64,000 nucleotides of DNA from Paramacrobiotus metropolitanus (GCF_019649055.1 NW_026570299.1:186001-250000); one strand, 5' to 3'; shown: positions 46,954 through 58,574, counted from the stretch's first letter. Notes: generated from the sequence alone by a model not told the origin. Numbers and translations: made by a program.

Positions 46954-47771
46954 TCAGAACGCCACTATTCCTCGTTGAATGAACCACGTTTCCTGCTCAC
47001 TGTCCGACCGGGCCCAGCACTCGAGTTGTCCGCCACTGAGTGGCTTTGACCAAAAGACCGTGATCGTCTGGGCACAACGCGGTGGTTCCCCGAGGTCCGA
47101 CTGATGGTTCGACTCGATAATTTTCTCAAACGGATGGTAAAAGAACTGGCCCAACTTGTGTAGAAAATGACGACTAGGCGCCGTTATAAACGCTCCGTTG
47201 TACTTCCAGATAGAGTACGCCTCAGCATCCGGCGAGCAGTGAAACTGCAGCGAGCACGTGGCGGAGAACTGCCGATAGGGATACCGCAACGTGATATTCA
47301 GGGGCTTCTCGAAGATGTCGCCGATGTTTCGCGGTCGGGGCAGCAGCGCGAAGGACCGCACTGGACAGAGATACGTCGCTGGGCAGCGTTGGACCGTTGG
47401 TAGCAGGTGTATGTTCCCGTGCTGTTATGCGTGACATTGGTGATGTCCAGGCTGTTACCGTTGATGCGCACGCTGATGTCCGGCCCAACATATCGCTGGC
47501 TGCTGCAGTTATAATGCGCTTGGACGAAGGGCTTTCTCTGAGTCCACACAATGTCACCCAACATTGCCGTCAGTAGGTCACCAACGCGGCAGGTCAGGGT
47601 CAGGCGCTGGCCAATCAGGGGTCGCTCGACGTCGGGCTCTGGGTCGGTGTTGTGCTGCATGGCATTTGGATTCGGCAAGGTGACGACATTGTGTTGAGCA
47701 AGTTGTTCGGCATCCACAACTGATGCCAGCACTGCAAACAGCACAACAAATACAGTGACGAGACTTATGAG
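46954..47771 (-). CDS. Probable secreted immunoglobulin-domain protein, frame broken
   Basis: The minus frame starts in a hydrophobic signal-like stretch (LVTVFVVLFAVLASVVDA) and enters an Ig domain: RLTLTCRVG, a central W (VWTQRK), then NVTHNSTGTYTCYQ, the classic D/N-x-G-x-Y-x-C end. From about 47,400 the plausible protein continues in another frame (RPRNIGDIFEKPLNI, then a Cys/Trp-containing second domain ending QETWFIQRGIVAF-stop at 46,954). No good intron bridges the shift, so it is a 1-base frameshift, a sequencing error or a missed exon. The initiator ATG is not in this exon. TATAAAAGA at 47,899-47,907 (reverse) is a reasonable TATA box with a 5' exon and donor (GTAAGG near 47,853) behind it. 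It lies upstream of the ACE gene in the same orientation. Confidence 0.5.
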
Positions 47772-47898
47772 TTTAGGAAATCATGAATAAAAGGTAACTG
47801 TTTTTAACGATACGGAAATTGTCTGAAAGAGCGAAATTGCCAAAAGTCCTTACCGTTGTTACTGCTGTGTGAGCGTTGCTCTTTAGCAGTTACGTCGG

Positions 47899-47907
47899 TC
47901 TTTTATA
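47899..47907 (-). promoter_or_regulatory. Possible TATA box of the Ig-domain gene
   Basis: TATAAAAGA on the minus strand, about 45 bases before a donor-like CAACG|GTAAGG. Only sequence resemblance supports it. Confidence 0.3.
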
Positions 47908-48974
47908 TTAGCAAACATAGTGGGTGAAATTAGTAACTTGAGTTTTATTTTGAATTAGCGACATGAAATTGGGAGAAAATACTTGAAAACACACACCACC
48001 TGCACTGATGCTGGAACAAAAACTTACAAGACATCTCTTCAGGAGAGGCGTCGGCAGGGTCAGGGTTATTAGTTTTGGAACGTCGTCTGGGGGCCAGTGC
48101 GATCAGGCTGGTGAGCCAGCAACTTGCTTCGAAAATAAATCAACCCAAAAAACAACCACACGAACAACAAACTGCGAAACCGACAAGTCGGTGCCATTTT
48201 TACACTTTGGATACACAGACACAACTGATACCGACCACATCTACAGAAAAGCAAAAAATTAATAAAAGGATTGAAAAATAATATGAATTACTACCTGAAT
48301 ACACTGAGCAAACCCTGAAAAATAAGGGTTTGCACTTCGCACACTAATTCTCGCGACCAATTGCTTAGTGTTTTCAAAATTCGCCTATACGTCATCATCA
48401 CGAGCTGCTATGTAAATACGTACGGGCTGACCACTATTATTTTCTGCCTCTGTAGTGATGAAATATCCACGGACCACGTGCAGTCAACCAATATCAGAGC
48501 GGATCCTCCTAATTATGCTGATCACCTAGTATGTCATGTCAGTGTTTAATTACTGTACATACACAAGGTTAAGAGCCACCAAAATGGCGTAAAGCCTTAA
48601 ACAACAGCCATGGAATTCCCTCCCTTTTTTGACCTCTCAAAATCCCTTCCTTTAACTTTCTTTTCCTCTTTTTGACTATAGAAAATCTCTTCCTTTAATT
48701 TTCCCTCCCGCGTTTTGACCGTGACCCTTAAATTTTTACGAGAGCAGTGAAATGTTCATCTTGTCCGAATGGTTTCACCGGTTGAAATTTTGTACTTGCT
48801 CTATGCACATGCATATAATACTTCATAATCATAACACCCATTCTACAAGTTTCTGGTGCTTAAGTACTATAGATAAAAATTTTTTATAATTAACTGGCCC
48901 CAGCAAGGCCGCATAGCTGTTGCCTTTATGCGGTTATCTTAAACCGCTGATAATTCCCGATGACGGCTATAAAA
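47908..48974. other. No supported gene
   Basis: Two CTTCCTTTAACTTTC-like pyrimidine repeats at 48,600-48,720. No conserved frame. Confidence 0.35.
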
Positions 48975-49569
48975 TCAACAGGATGGATGACCTTGTTTGG
49001 TTTGACTCCGGTAGATAGGCGAATCCAGAACGAGGAGCACGGGGACGAAAGCGCAGCTCAAAACGATGCCCACAGTGACGCCGACACTCAGTACATTACG
49101 TACCCTGCTGTAGCCGACCGAACGCCGCTTACGTGATAGCTAGATGCTGTTACACGACCTTTTAACAAGGAGGCGTCATTATTGAGAAAGCGGAAAATAG
49201 ACTGAGTATATTCTGTGGGCTGTAAACGAGCTTAGGGTATCTTCGGTCCATGAGGTCATAAAGGACAGAACGACAGACGGAAGTAATTTCTGTAGATTAC
49301 ACAGTAACGATAGCGATCATCAAACGTTTATGGCGCTACGCAGTCACAAGTTCGTGTCACTATTGCAGAGAACTCTTTTTTATCTCATTATGAGCCGTAC
49401 ACCCGGCAACCAAACCCATTCTCGAAGTCAAATGCAGCGCCTGTAGAAGCCATTTGACGTAAAATGTCCAGGGTGATGCGCTCCCGGTTTGGAATAGTTT
49501 CCGTGCAATCCGCTCGACGCCGACGGAATTTCATAACCCAAAAAACGAAATTGCCAAAAGCCCATACCA
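48975..49569 (-). CDS. Possible small membrane protein, 3' part
   Basis: Two exons join in phase. 49,403-49,569 (acceptor AAGCAG, donor CGG|GTGTAC) encodes VWAFGNFVFWVMKFRRRR, then a stretch with RITLDILRQMA. 48,975-49,139 encodes a basic start (LSRKRRSVGYS), a hydrophobic helix VLSVGVTVGIVLSCAFVPVL and a short tail ending in TGA. The joint keeps frame, and two hydrophobic stretches suggest membrane insertion. I see no upstream exon with a start codon, and the donor is not strong. Family unknown. Confidence 0.3.
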
Positions 49570-50174
49570 CTGCTTATCCCATTCCACTGGATGTATACTT
49601 TGCGGGATGGCTTCTTTGGCATGAATCGCCATATGAGAGGCACTTTATAATTGCATTTGTAGTAGCTGCTATAGTAATGCGCAATGCGGTTCGTATGCAT
49701 ACCAGCCATTTAGTTGCTATTCTCCGACTGCAACAGACAACGAATTCAATGGACTCAGCTACATTTGTGAGGGTTATGTTTTTTAGTAAGCCCCACCGAA
49801 GATCGAATCATCGAAGCACTTCACTCTCCATAATAACAATTGTCGTCGACAATTTGTCGACACATGATGTCAACGTTTTTCTAGCTCTAAAATTCAATCA
49901 AATAGCTTAGAGATTACTGAACTTCAACTACTGTACATCTTCCAAATCAGCCGGGAAAAAGAAAAATGTATTTTGGTTCAACTGCAGTCTCTCAGTACTT
50001 CTGTCCACTCTTTCTCCTATCAAACACTCTGTCCATTGAAAATCTGCTGCGGATACAATCTGCACTGGGACATTTCATTCAGGCTGCAGCATGTTTAATA
50101 AATTACGCTAATTCGATTTCGACGAACCGCCAGAGTGTTCTGAGGGAGTATCACAGACTAATCAGCTGGGCAGG
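49570..50174. other. No supported gene
   Basis: Open frames on the plus strand (49,464-49,910; 49,966-50,271) show no motif and appear to be antisense or chance frames. Confidence 0.35.
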
Positions 50175-51685
50175 TCATATGAACAGATGGCCTGAGTATT
50201 TGGGCGGCGGCGATATAGGTGCCGGCATCGTCAGGGTAACGTGCGGCGATGTAGCGGTGACTTCCGCATAAGACGGCGGCGCTCCCATGAAGGGCAGATC
50301 AGGAGCCGGAGCTTCCCGTCTGCCCACACCCAATGGTCGAGTGGTAGCGCTTCCCGTTGGGGTTTGCCCGGTGGGTTGGTTCAACAAGGCCCGCCGCCTG
50401 GCTGAGTAACTCACAGCAATACAGAGAGCGATAATGAAGCATATGGGAAGAAAGATTCCGACAATGATCCCTGTACTGGCGCCGGGACTTAGTCCGTTGC
50501 TGTCCCTGGAGGGGACAGTTGGTACCGGTGGGGATGGAGCAGGTGTTCGGATATCGCACTGCCGCCAATTGGCCGGATTGCCTCCATTCACGCTAGCCTC
50601 GAAGTTTGACGGACAGTTGACACGGTCGTCTAACCCGCCCTTATCACAGATGAAGTCATTACTGACGTAGCCCTGTAGCGCCTCGCACCAAGAATTGCTG
50701 CGATAGTGGGGCGAATCTGTCGGCGACACTACATTACTATCGAGACAATGGAAAATAATAAATCTATGAGACAGCGAAAATGTGAATCCGTGTACCTTCA
50801 GTGATGACAAAATCGATAAACGTCTGGTCTAAGTCGCTGGAACGGGATGCACTGCGGAAGTATTCCAGAGTGAAGGATGGCTGCTTACTGTACGATGTCA
50901 GTGCTTGAGCGACGGAGGACGGATAATACGACTGTGTCAGGTCGCCGGTCAGTCTCTGGAGTAGGCTGCGCGATCCATTTCGGTTTTCATAGATTTTCAG
51001 ATAATCGCCACGAGGAAGCGTGATTTCCCTGCAGATACAAATTATTGGTCACAGGGCACCGAAACAGCGTACGCTCCAAATTAACTGAACTGTTGCTGGC
51101 ATCCCTTGAATCTGGTAAAAAAAGTTTACTTGCCTTATGTTGAAATAAAACGCGAAATTATCTGACCATCCGCCGCAGTCGGAGTCCAGAGTAACGGTGA
51201 AGGAGCAGAGTCCACGGGACAGCGCGCCTATGTCGTAATACCGGAATGTGCCGGCTCTGCCGTTGCTGTTATTTGGACATTCCATCTCCAAACTCTGGTT
51301 GCAGGTTTCCTCCAAATCGGGATCTGTAAAGTCGTGACGTCTGTACAGTTTGTACCCCTCAGATTACTACACCTCAAGATTTCGATTTCATTGAAGCCAG
51401 TTGCTATTTAAATTCAATAAGCGAATTAATTCAATTTAAAAATCAGAATACGATAATTTATTAGAAATCGAAGTACACTGAAACAAATGGGCAGATCAGC
51501 CACGACACTTTTGAATCCTACTGGAAATTTTGGTATTGTAGTACTGCTTCCGGCCTACATCCGGGAACAGTCAACCCTTATCACTTACACGAACTATAGC
51601 GCTGTGCCGAGGTATACGGAGCCCACGATATACATCCAAATAGAAAGATCAGGAGCAGCTCAGTTCTATCATTCATTGTCGCCAT
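50175..51685 (-). CDS. CUB / LDLa-like single-pass membrane protein with PPxY tail
   Basis: Four exons keep frame to 357 aa: 51,589-51,685, 51,134-51,323, 50,796-51,028 and 50,175-50,728. Exon 1 encodes MATMNDRTELLLIFLFG, a signal peptide. Residues about 40-173 read as a CUB domain (FRYYDIG, CSFTVTLDSDCGGWSDNF, GDYLKIYENRNGS, FTLEYFRS). Residues 187-213 resemble an LDL-receptor A module but with only three of its six cysteines. A Pro-rich stalk leads to a membrane helix (about 258-281), then a basic stop-transfer ARRR and a tail with PPSY (324-327) and PPKY (348-351), which are ligands for WW domains such as those of Nedd4-type ubiquitin ligases. Intron 2 uses a GC donor (AAG|GCAAGT). Likely a surface receptor or adaptor; the partner is unknown. 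Confidence 0.8.
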
Positions 51686-52032
51686 AATGTTCAGAATATT
51701 ACAGCAGTGGTACGGAAAACCCCAATGTCTTCACGGCCTCTCTCGGATTTTTCTACGTAACAGTAAGCAGATTTATTTAAGAAAATTACGAGTGAAGTTA
51801 CGAGAAAACTGCGAGTCCGGCGGAAGTCAACCAGTGTCAACTGTTATAAATATGGTACATTGTATAATCACTGTCTACACAGTCAGGGAAAATACAGATA
51901 AACATCATCAGGCGCAAGTTTCTTCCTATCGATCTATACTTTGAGCTTTTAGTCACCTATCTCACCATCAATGCTATAGACAGTGTGCAAGATAGTGGTA
52001 ACTCAATTTGTGAACGCATTTTCATAGTACTA
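51686..52032. other. 5' flank of the CUB gene
   Basis: No promoter motif or gene recognised. Confidence 0.35.
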
Positions 52033-52717
52033 GGAGGGGGTAAATACACGGGATAGACAGAAAAAACGGCAATAATAAGGGATAACCATTCACGTGTTGT
52101 GCAACACTGCCAGCCACCAAGTGAAGGCAATTCGGTGACACAGTGCACAACAGCCGTTGAGACTATTGTCTGAGTTGTTTCTCCGTAGACTTCTATGTTA
52201 AACTTAACCACCTTCATCTTGCACATTTCAGAACTAATCCGCGCAATCGATAGCTCAAAAGAACAGAAAAAATTTACAAGATTTTGATATCAAACTACTC
52301 GCCACTTATTAAAACTGAGGCAAGATTGAGCCATTTGAGTTTCTCGTAGACTAAGCATAGGAGTTGGATGGTTTGCTTCCACGTTGCTCCTGTGCTTTGT
52401 CTATGGAAAACTTAATTTGGCTCTAACTTGTCGTGTTTCTCATAGATCACGGCTTACGTGGTATCGAAAATCTTGTTAGTTATTCCTTGTTCTTTTAAGA
52501 TATAAATTGCACGGTTTGATTCTGAAATGTCCAAGACGCAGGTGTTTGAATATAACATAGGATTCTACGAAGAAGGCAGCTCGGGTCTCAAAGCCTGAAT
52601 TTTGTGTAATGCCGCTGGACTGCCTGCCCTTGGTGGCTGGCCGTGCTGCTCAACACGTAAATGGTTATCCCTTATTATTGCCGTTTTTTCTGTCTATCCC
52701 GTGTATTTACCCCCTCC
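52033..52717. mobile_element. MITE-like element with long inverted repeats
   Basis: GGAGGGGGTAAATACACGGG at 52,033 continues for about 110-140 bases and returns, with scattered mismatches, as the reverse complement ending at 52,717. The first 55 bases of the arms are almost identical; the interior (about 400 bases) has no coding capacity. I could not identify a convincing target duplication. Confidence 0.65.
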
Positions 52718-53681
52718 TCGTATTCATTTGACGTAGAAGTTGCGACAAAAGTGTCGGTTTTCGGAAAATAACGGATGAGTCCACTAGGCGGCATATGCAG
52801 CAACATGCAAAAGCGCAGGCCAAAAGTCTGAAACAGAACATTGTAGATCTGTTGGAAATACTTACAGTATAAATGCAGATATCATCCATACTTGTACTGC
52901 AATATTTTTGCTCGTTTCAACAATCAGTGTGCGGTGACGTTGTTCGTTATCTTTTTCAGCGCAACTGGAGCGCACCGGCTCATAAAACAAATCATAAAAT
53001 CATACAACTCGATTCCGGCTTATTTAAGAAACAGTGCGGCCCGGGCTTTGGCAAAGAACGTTGATAAACTAAAATATGTATTTACAGCCACTTCATATAT
53101 GGAAAAGCGAAAAAATGTAATCGCAAGAGCTTGTTAAAATTGAAGAAATTACCTCTCCGGTGGACATGATAAAGATGCACACGCTGTATCAAAATGATCT
53201 GCATCGCACACAAAATGCATTAAAATTCACGTATTATATGGATTGGTAGTGCTTGATTATTACATACCGTACAAATGCTGAATTGTTAACGAAGTGACGA
53301 GTTAATTAAGAATTCTACACTGCATGCTGTATTAGGCGCCGGTATTTGTACCGAATTGCCGGTGGTCTCAGATTAATTTTCGTATTGTCGTTTTACCCGG
53401 TATCGGTGCTAGATTATTCATTTTCGTCTTCGCATACAAAATATTTTGAAAATTATATGGTTACTATGATACTTCTACTGTTTGCATTTTCTTTTGCATA
53501 GTCGTCATACTTATAATCACTTACATCCGGTACTCACAGGCTTTTCGTCTAAAGAAACGTTAATTTTGATTACACCAGGACACCAGCTTCGGTTTGAGTA
53601 TGTTGGAAAATTGTAATGAACACTTTTTTGGCATACATTAAAACAAGAAGCAAAATTAATAAAACCGTAATACATAGAAAA
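52718..53681. other. No gene; fragment of repeat block R
   Basis: 53,330-53,460 matches 6,810-6,910 and 20,460-20,560 (TTTCGTATTG, then GGTATCGGTG and TCTTCGCATA). The rest is unassigned. Confidence 0.4.
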
Positions 53682-53686
53682 ATAAC

Positions 53687-53837
53687 TGTCGTATATGTAA
53701 TACGCTTTAATATGATATAATAGAGTAATAGCACAAAGTCTCAGATTCTCCTACCCGGCTGGTAATCGTACTAAATCATCAGTATTATCGCACACCACAA
53801 CTCATGACCTTTGCACTTAGCAACATCATACACTACA
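53687..53837 (-). repeat. 3' LTR of gypsy element
   Basis: Starts TGTCGTATATG and ends CACTACA (plus-strand reading); matches 57,923-58,074 except for one T. Confidence 0.93.
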
Positions 53838-53848
53838 TCTCCTTCCCC
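53838..53848 (-). other. Polypurine tract of gypsy element
   Basis: GGGGAAGGAGA on the minus strand directly borders the 3' LTR, where second-strand synthesis is primed. Confidence 0.75.
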
Positions 53849-53860
53849 GATAAAAAAAAA

Positions 53861-56800
53861 TTATTTTGCATATCCGTATCGTGTTGGCTCTACTCCCTTA
53901 TTCGCTCTCGCTGACACACGCAATGGAGGAGCAGGATTCGCTGTAGCAGGCACTGCTACCGGAGGAAGTTCTGTCCTCGGAGCTGGTTCCGGCTGTGGCT
54001 GGATGACAGGCTCCGCTATTGCAGGTTGCTGATCACGCTGTGGGATTTCCGATATCATCGCCTTTGGCACTGTTGGCGATGTAACGTCGTTGGGCTCAGC
54101 TGCAGTACGCCATTCACGCGGCCTGATCTGGTCTTCGTGGCGGAACCACTCTTGGCCGTCGACCGTAACTGTCCATTGACGGTTTCCTTTCTTAGACCGC
54201 AGCTGGCCAGGTGTCCAATGGGTTTTAGGACCGTGGCGGAAATCACGTACTAACACTAGCTGTTCGCCATGGAAGTTTTTTCGCTTTGGCATGCTGATCG
54301 AAGTTACGTTTATGACGGTCCATGTTGGCTTGCCGTGTCTCGTTCGCATCTGGATGTACCAAATCCAGCGCTGTGCGCATTCGGCGCTTCAGGAATAGCT
54401 CATCAGGCGAACTTCCTGTGGTGGCTTGCGGTGTCGTACGATACCTGAATAGGTATTTCCGCAATGCATCCTCGATGTTACCATTGTTGTCGGCCAACAT
54501 CTTGGTCATGGCGTCCTTGAATGCGCCAACATACCGCTCCGCCTGCCCGTTCGATTGCGGGTGTCCAGGCGCCGTGCGCAGGTGCGCAATCCCGTTAGCT
54601 TTGCAGTAGTCTGCAAACTCGGCACTGGTGAACTGCGGCCCGTTATCCGTGACCAGCTGTTTCGGGTATCCATAACGGCCACATAAATGTTCCAGCACGG
54701 CAATCACGTCGCCGGACTGCGTACGCCGCATCTTGACGACTTCCGGCCACTTCGAGAAGCTGTCCACAATCACAAGAAACATCTCGTTGTGGAACGGGCC
54801 TGCGAAGTCCATGTGCACACGCTGCCACGGATTCTCGGCAACTGGCCACTGCTGCAAGGGCACTTTCGCCGTCTCTTTTGCTGCCATCGTGCAAGCAGGG
54901 CATTTCTTGGCCAGCCGTTCGATGTCGCTGCCCAGTCCAGGCCACCAGAAGTGACTTCTGGCTTCCGCCTTCATCCGCACCACGCCAGCATGTGTAGCAT
55001 GCAGATGTTTCAGCAGGGCCGCTTGGAGGACTCCGGAATGACGGTTCTCGCTCCCCACAGGACACATCCAGCGACCACCGACAGTTGCAATCGTCTCTGG
55101 TGGTATGGCTGAAATTCCGGTGGTGCCTTCTCTGGCCATCCCTTAAGGACCAAGTGACGACACCGAGCCAGCACGCGATCTTTGCCAGTTTCACTAGCGA
55201 TTTTCTTCGCGTCCACCGGTGTTTCACTCAACACTTCCATTTGGACAGCATGGATGGCTTCGTGCATTCCCCAGTCGTTGGCATCGAAGATGTCCTTCGA
55301 GTGCAGGGGCAGCCGGCTCAGTCCGTCAGCCTGTCCAAAGTCATCGGTAGACCGGTACTCAATGGTAAAGGAATACGCCATGAGTGCAATGGCCCACCGC
55401 TGGAGGCGGTTGGCAGATACCGCAGGGATTCCAGTCTTCCGGCCGAACACTGTGACCAACGGCTTGTGGTCAGTAAGGAGTGTGAACTCCCGACCCGCCA
55501 GGTACTGGTCGAACTTCTTCACGCCGAAGACCAAGGCCAACGCCTCTTTCTCTATCTGCGCGTACCGCTGTTCAGTCTGCGTCAACGTCTTTGATGCATG
55601 GGCAATGGGCTGGTCTTCTCCGCTCGGTCCGCGGTGGCTAATGACAGCTCCGATCCTGTATTGCGACGCATCCGCTGCGAGGATTAGCGGCTTTGCAGGA
55701 TCGTAATGCACCAGCATTGTGGCCTGTGCCAGCTCCGCCTTCAGGCTGCGGAAGGCACCATCACATTCTCCTGACCACTCCCACTTGACGTCCACTTTCA
55801 GCAGGGCGTTGAGGCAGTACGTCTTGGTCGCCAGCTGGTGAATGAACTTGCCGTAATGGTTGATCATTCCCAAAAAGGATCGTACCTGGGCGACGTCCAC
55901 CGGTGCTGGCATCTCCATGATCGCGCGAATCTTCGTTTCGGAAACATGTCGGCCGTTTCTGTCAACCACGAATCCCAAGTATTCTACCGACAGCTGAAGG
56001 AAGTTGCACTTCTGCTGTTTCAGGGTGAATCCTTGTCGGTTCATTCGTTCGGCTACTTCGGCCAGATTCGCAAGGTGCTCCCGCCGTGTTCTGCCTGTGA
56101 TTATTATGTCGTCCATGTACACAGCGACGTACGGGATGCCATTCAGCAATTCTTCCATCATCTGTTGGAAGATGCTGGTGCTGCAGCCACTCCGAACGGC
56201 AGTCGGGTGTAGCGATACAGTCCGCGATGCGTATTTATCGCTACCAACTCACGGCTCGGTTCATCCAGTGGCACCTGGTGATATGCATCGGACATGTCAA
56301 TCGTTGTAATTCCTCTCCGCCATTTAGTATGGCGAACAACTCATCGGGCAAGGGCAGGGGATACCGCTGCACATCCAGGGCATCGTTGAGCCCGGTGCTC
56401 AGATCCGCGCATATCCGCACTGCTCCGCCTTGCTTCCGCACCACTACTATTGGCGCCGCCCATGCCGATCGCTCGATCCGTTCCAGAACGCCCAATCTCT
56501 CCAGGCGCTCGATGTCCCTCTCCACGGGCTGTCGTAACGCAAAGGCACGGGGCGTGGCTTGCAGTACTTCGGCACTGCATCCGGTTTTAGGTGCAGATGC
56601 GCCTGGAACGTCCGGCAGCATCCAAGTTCTTCCCGAAAGAGATTCTTGTTCTCTTTCAGTATGGCTTCCAGTGACCTTTCTTCTTGCACCTGACCAATCG
56701 CCAGTTCAGACATCTTGTGGTGTTGGAGGTTGAGCGCGGTGATCCAGTTCCTTCCCAGGACGTTCGTGCCTTCCTCCACCACAATGAGTTCCATCAACCG

Positions 56801-57142
56801 TTCTTCACTGCTGCCGTCGCGCTTCACTCCCACATAGCAAGCTCCAAGGACTGGGATTTCGTGTCCTGAGAAGCTACGGAGCTTCGAGTCGCACGGGAAC
56901 AGGTCCGGTCGTTTCAGTTCGATCCACATCTTCCTGGTGGCAATGGTCTTCGCCGATCCCGTATCCAGTTCAAACGCAACTGACCGTCGGCAGACCGTTA
57001 AATGCACCATGATGGGATCCCTTCTCCAGTGGTCGTGTTCAGCACGTCGTAGACGGCTTCCACTCTGCCACTGCGTCGCTGGGTTCCCCTTCCTTTTGCC
57101 GCTCCGGATCTGCAAACTTTGCAATATGTCCATCCTTACCAC
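53861..57142 (-). pseudogene. Gypsy pol: protease, RT, RNase H, integrase (frame-broken)
   Basis: Four frame segments in order. 57,142-56,447 holds the protease (FELDTGSAKT) and NVLGRNWITALNL. 56,621-56,241 holds the start of RT (LNDALDVQRYPLPLP). 56,161-55,010 holds RT with the catalytic YMDD (56,108-56,119), the connection, and RNase H (ILAADASQY, LTDHKPL). 55,139-54,243 holds integrase with its HHCC zinc region (HATHAG, CPAC) and a DDE core (MDFAGPF, TDNGPQFT, GHPQSNGQAER). 54,349-53,861 is the integrase C-terminus and a Pro/Ala-rich tail ending TRYGYAK. Catalytic residues are all present. Frame changes lie near 56,600, 56,300, 55,080 and 54,300. As read, no full polyprotein can be made without them being real programmed shifts or sequencing errors. 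Confidence 0.85.
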
Positions 57143-57889
57143 ATTTCCGGGCTGATTGCGAAATTTGCAGTCCGCTTGATCGTGGTTCGTCCCACCACAT
57201 CGGTAACAGGCCTTCGTCTTCCGTGGGCTCGGCTGTCTGGCAGCATTGCTCTTCCTGCTTTCCGGATGACCTTTACCGTGGGAATGTCTTCCTCCAAGTT
57301 ATTGTTCATCTTTGCTTGCTCCTGTCCCGTTTCAAACCTTCTGGCGAGCTGCAGCGTTTCATCAAACGATTTGAGTTCCTGGGACATCAGGTGTCTTCGT
57401 CGTATCACTGTGCACTCCCGCAACAAACACAGCGCTCAGTAGATCCTCCAGGATGCCTCCCGGAACTTGCACGTATATGTTCTGTTCCGTAGTTCATTAG
57501 AAAACTGTACGAGCGACTGGCTAGCTTGCTGACGGGTGCGGAAGAATGTAGCCCATTCAGTCGTCTGATAGGTCACCTTGATGTATATGTCGTCGAGTTT
57601 CTTCAGCAGCTCATCATACGAAAATTCGGTTGGATCTTTTCGAGTCGGTAGCGCTGACAACATCCTGAAGGCGCAATTCCAGGCTGTTGATCAGCACTTC
57701 CTTCTGCTTCGCAGCTGTAGTTTCTGTGAGGGACAGGTAGTTTTTGAGGAGGGACTTCCAGGATGTCCATTCAATCTGATCCGGATTGAAACGGATTAAG
57801 TTCTGGGCTTTCTCCTTCGCGGCAGTCATTGGGGAAGACACTGGGGAAGTATCAGAAGTCGACGTGGATGTATCGACCGATCCGGGCAT
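57136..57889 (-). pseudogene. Gypsy gag (frame-broken)
   Basis: Capsid region begins MPGSVDTSTSTSD and continues LIRFNPDQIEWTSWKSLL; after a frame change near 57,640 it runs LLKKLDDIYIKV...SLVQFSNELRN. Further single-base shifts fall near 57,465 and 57,395. One CCHC knuckle (CYRCGGTNHDQADC) is intact near 57,190; a second, overlapping another frame, has lost cysteines. It is homologous to the intact gag at 14,285-15,145 over the capsid. Confidence 0.8.
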
Positions 57890-57910
57890 ACACTCGCTTG
57901 AGTAATACCG

Positions 57911-57921
57911 CCTTCACGCCA
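57911..57921 (-). other. Primer-binding site of gypsy element
   Basis: TGGCGTGAAGG one base inside the 5' LTR; its first ten bases equal the site of the gag-only element. Confidence 0.75.
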
Positions 57922-57922
57922 A

Positions 57923-58074
57923 TGTCGTATATGTAATACGCTTTAATATGATATAATAGAGTAATAGCACAAAGTCTCAGATTCTCCTACCCGGCTGGTA
58001 ATCGTACTAAATCATCAGTATTATCGCACACCACAACTCATGACCTTTTGCACTTAGCAACATCATACACTACA
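57923..58074 (-). repeat. 5' LTR of gypsy element
   Basis: 152 bp; right border is ATAAC of the target duplication. Confidence 0.93.
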
Positions 58075-58079
58075 ATAAC

Positions 58080-58404
58080 GAACGTATGCAGTACCTAAAT
58101 AAGAATAAATGCAGTTACCGGTAACCAAAAAAAGATTAGCAACTGGCGGAGCTCTCAGTGGTCAACTGCAGCCAGGGCAAGTCATTCGAAAACATAACAG
58201 GGTACAATAATATATATTTTTACTAAAGAAAAGGTAAAATTTATGTGTGATTTACGATTGTGTTAGCTAAAGCACAATAAGTATCCTCAAATAAATTTTA
58301 AACCAATATTATTGTCTGTTTATAGCCGTGAGAATTACGAATCGAAATAAAGTTATTAAAGTGTATTAAGTATCGTACAGTATTAATTTATTGCCGATCA
58401 GCAT
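58080..58404. other. No supported gene
   Basis: AT-rich sequence ahead of copy E of the X-box gene family. Confidence 0.35.
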
Positions 58405-58417
58405 GCTGCTTAGCAAC
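58405..58417 (+). promoter_or_regulatory. X-box-like motif, copy E
   Basis: GCTGCTTAGCAAC, 157 bases before the repeated exon at 58,575. Confidence 0.45.
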
Positions 58418-58574
58418 CCTACCTATTACCACTTTGTACGAGAATTGCCGAAAATTGGCGATAATCAGCGCATGTAGCCGTGGCATTCGAACCGACTGCG
58501 TCTACACAACCTCCATGGAATTGTACTTAATACATTTTAATCTTTGGAAGTGAACGTAACATTTTGCCTTATCT

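Larger units (their letters stand above)
53687..58074 (-). mobile_element. Full-length Ty3/gypsy LTR retrotransposon
   Basis: LTRs at 53,687-53,837 (151 bp) and 57,923-58,074 (152 bp) differ by a single T in a T-run. ATAAC at 53,682-53,686 and 58,075-58,079 is the 5-bp target duplication. The element is on the minus strand with the primer-binding site at 57,911-57,921, a polypurine tract at 53,838-53,848 (GGGGAAGGAGA), and gag, protease, RT, RNase H, integrase in Ty3/gypsy order. The age from the LTRs is very young, yet gag and pol are cut by several single-base frame changes. Confidence 0.95.
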
